A DNA stretch of 7,346 nt, taken from assembly GCA_003552565.1 (NCBI GenBank), contig PUNB01000246.1, forward strand, positions 1-7,346. Reading direction: 5' to 3'. This DNA comes from Lentisphaerota bacterium. Its GTDB lineage: Bacteria; Verrucomicrobiota; Lentisphaeria; Oligosphaerales; PUNB01. Below are positions 6,763 to 7,346 of this stretch, piece by piece. The notes under the pieces were generated by a model, which did not search any database, was not told where the DNA came from, and saw only the letters and a list, made by a program, of their open reading frames with translations. The position numbers and the translations under genes were made by a program. The number at the start of each line of letters is the position of its first letter. Within the stretch, counting starts at the first letter, position 1.

Positions 6763-6796
6763 CCCGCCACCGGGCTTTGCCTGGCAGGCAGGAGGG
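6763..6796. repeat. Partial, rearranged copy of the GC-rich repeat
   Basis: It begins with CCCGCCACCGGGC exactly as the full copies do, then diverges into TTTGCCTGGCAGGCAGGAGG. GC-rich direct and inverted words (GGCAGGCAGG) follow. It is the third start of this repeat within about 110 bp, suggesting clustering or tandem insertion. Confidence 0.45.
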
Positions 6797-6809
6797 GGTC
6801 GTTGACAAT

Positions 6810-6828
6810 CCGGAGCTGGAAGCTCCGG
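6810..6828. repeat. Hairpin with 8-bp stem and 3-nt loop
   Basis: CCGGAGCT (6810-6817) and AGCTCCGG (6821-6828) are exact reverse complements around GGA. No T-run follows on either strand. The design of a perfect stem around a 3-nt loop matches the hairpins at 12-24 and 38-50. Function unknown. Confidence 0.55.
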
Positions 6829-6915
6829 CCACCATCCTGACCGCCGTCGTGGAGGGCGGGAAAAGGGGGATAGAGAGGGTGTGCCGATGTTTTTTTAGCC
6901 ATTGAACACATACCA

Positions 6916-6936
6916 CCCGCCTGACGAGCAGGCGGG
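6916..6936. repeat. Hairpin with 8-bp GC-rich stem
   Basis: CCCGCCTG (6916-6923) pairs with CAGGCGGG (6929-6936) around ACGAG. The arm CAGGCGGG is also the right-end sequence of the 71-bp element (1832-1839), so this may be a collapsed relative whose interior has been lost. No T-run follows. Confidence 0.5.
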
Positions 6937-6969
6937 GGTCTTAGACAGCTCGCCCGCTATCATCATCCT

Positions 6970-6982
6970 ACACTTCGTCCGT
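6970..6982 (-). repeat. Isolated 13-bp repeat unit
   Basis: ACACTTCGTCCGT matches the array unit ACACTTCGTCCCC at 11 of 13 positions, but stands alone about 130 bp before the array. A 12-bp palindrome, TATTCGCGAATA, follows at 6987-6998. No gene was seen from 6594 to here. Confidence 0.55.
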
Positions 6983-7011
6983 CCAATATTCGCGAATACA
7001 GCGGGATCAGG

Positions 7012-7095
7012 GTGTACGAGTACGTGTACGAGTACGTGCAGGTGTAAAGCAGTGATCGAAGTGGTGTCCGCTTACTCGTACACTTACTCGTACAC
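7012..7095. repeat. 24-bp inverted repeat built of 12-bp tandem units
   Basis: The left arm is two exact copies of GTGTACGAGTAC (7012-7023, 7024-7035). The right arm is two exact copies of TTACTCGTACAC (7072-7083, 7084-7095). The arms are reverse complements at 22 of 24 positions, with the same C/A mismatch in each unit, and are separated by 36 bp. In single-stranded form this would be a long hairpin. Confidence 0.8.
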
Positions 7096-7115
7096 ACAAA
7101 TCTCTGAAATTCTAC

Positions 7116-7232
7116 ACACTTCGTCCCCACACTTCGTCCCCACACTTCGTCCCCACACTTCGTCCCCACACTTCGTCCCCACACTTCGTCCCCACACTTC
7201 GTCCTAACTCTTCGTCTCTTACCCTTCGTCTC
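7116..7232 (-). repeat. 13-bp tandem array, variant A (nine units)
   Basis: Six perfect units of ACACTTCGTCCCC run from 7116 to 7193. Three progressively degenerate ones stay in the same register: ACACTTCGTCCTA (7194), ACTCTTCGTCTCT (7207) and TACCCTTCGTCTC (7220). On the minus strand the unit reads GACGAAGTGTGGG when phased to the family. There are no spacers, which excludes CRISPR, and the 13-bp period prevents a stable reading frame. Confidence 0.9.
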
Positions 7233-7251
7233 CAGTGCCAGAAAGCAGGGC

Positions 7252-7346
7252 GACTAAGTGTATAAGACTAAGTGTATAGACTAAGTGTATAGACTAAGTG
7301 TATAGACTAAGTGTATAGACTAAGTGTATAGACTAAGTGTATAGAC
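7252..7346 (+). repeat. 13-bp tandem array, variant B (seven units plus, runs off the end)
   Basis: GACTAAGTGTATA repeats from 7252, 7266, 7279, 7292, 7305, 7318 and 7331, then GAC at 7344-7346 is cut by the window end. One extra A separates the first two units; the rest are identical and contiguous. Relative to the neighbouring variant A array it is inverted, and 19 bp of unique sequence separate them (7233-7251). The array's true length is unknown. Confidence 0.9.

Noticed and set aside
6677..6916. Minus-strand frames of 75-79 codons
   Set aside because: They overlap each other and run through the GC-rich repeats and hairpins; no conserved features.
6963..7184. Repetitive small protein frames on both strands (6902-7207 plus, 6963-7184 minus)
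   Set aside because: The repeating peptide arises only because a 13-bp unit read in triplets gives a 13-residue period. No ribosome site or protein-like composition.
7116..7346. CRISPR array
   Set aside because: The units are 13 bp and contiguous, with no spacers and no cas genes.
7116..7346. Plasmid-type iterons or replication origin
   Set aside because: No replication initiator gene, no AT-rich unwinding block and no DnaA-box cluster nearby. The units are shorter than typical iterons. Not excluded, but unsupported.

Overview
The window reads as an accessory polysaccharide-processing locus from a free-living Gram-negative bacterium. Three genes, all on the minus strand, lie between stretches of repeat-rich non-coding DNA. 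The best lineage guess is the PVC group (Kiritimatiellota, Lentisphaerota or Verrucomicrobiota). It rests on a GntR-type DNA-binding domain fused to a LacI-type sugar sensor, a Tat-exported beta-helix protein, a very large exported lyase-like protein, and abundant short repeats between genes. This is inference from style, since no rRNA or marker gene is present.

Layout. Positions 1-404 hold no gene: a compound palindrome (1-77), a near-perfect 31-bp palindrome (161-191) and a patch of 13-bp repeat units in both orientations (231-373). Positions 405-1532 (minus) encode a GntR/LacI-type regulator. Positions 1533-2014 are non-coding. They carry the regulator's leader (promoter-like -10, two TAC/GTA palindromes, a small hairpin with a T-run), two 7-bp tandem repeats and a 71-bp GC-rich element with 12-bp inverted ends. 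Positions 2015-3520 (minus) encode a Tat-exported right-handed beta-helix protein. Positions 3546-6593 (minus) encode a 1015-residue Sec-exported protein, probably a toroid plus beta-sandwich polysaccharide lyase or relative. Positions 6594-7346 hold no gene: more copies of the GC-rich element, isolated hairpins, a 12-bp-unit inverted repeat and two long 13-bp tandem arrays, the last running off the window end.

How the genes may work together. The 1015-residue and beta-helix genes lie 25 bp apart in the same direction, each with a good Shine-Dalgarno sequence, so they very likely form an operon transcribed from near 6600 towards 2015. Both products should leave the cytoplasm, one by Sec and one by Tat. 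Both have folds typical of carbohydrate-active enzymes, so a joint role on an acidic or complex polysaccharide is plausible. The regulator lies 482 bp further downstream with its own leader. It could sense a released sugar and control itself and the operon, although no operator shared with the operon promoter was found.

The most unusual DNA is the 13-bp repeat family. Two variants, GACGAAGTGTGGG and GACTAAGTGTATA, share 9 of 13 positions and occur on both sides of the gene block in opposite orientations.
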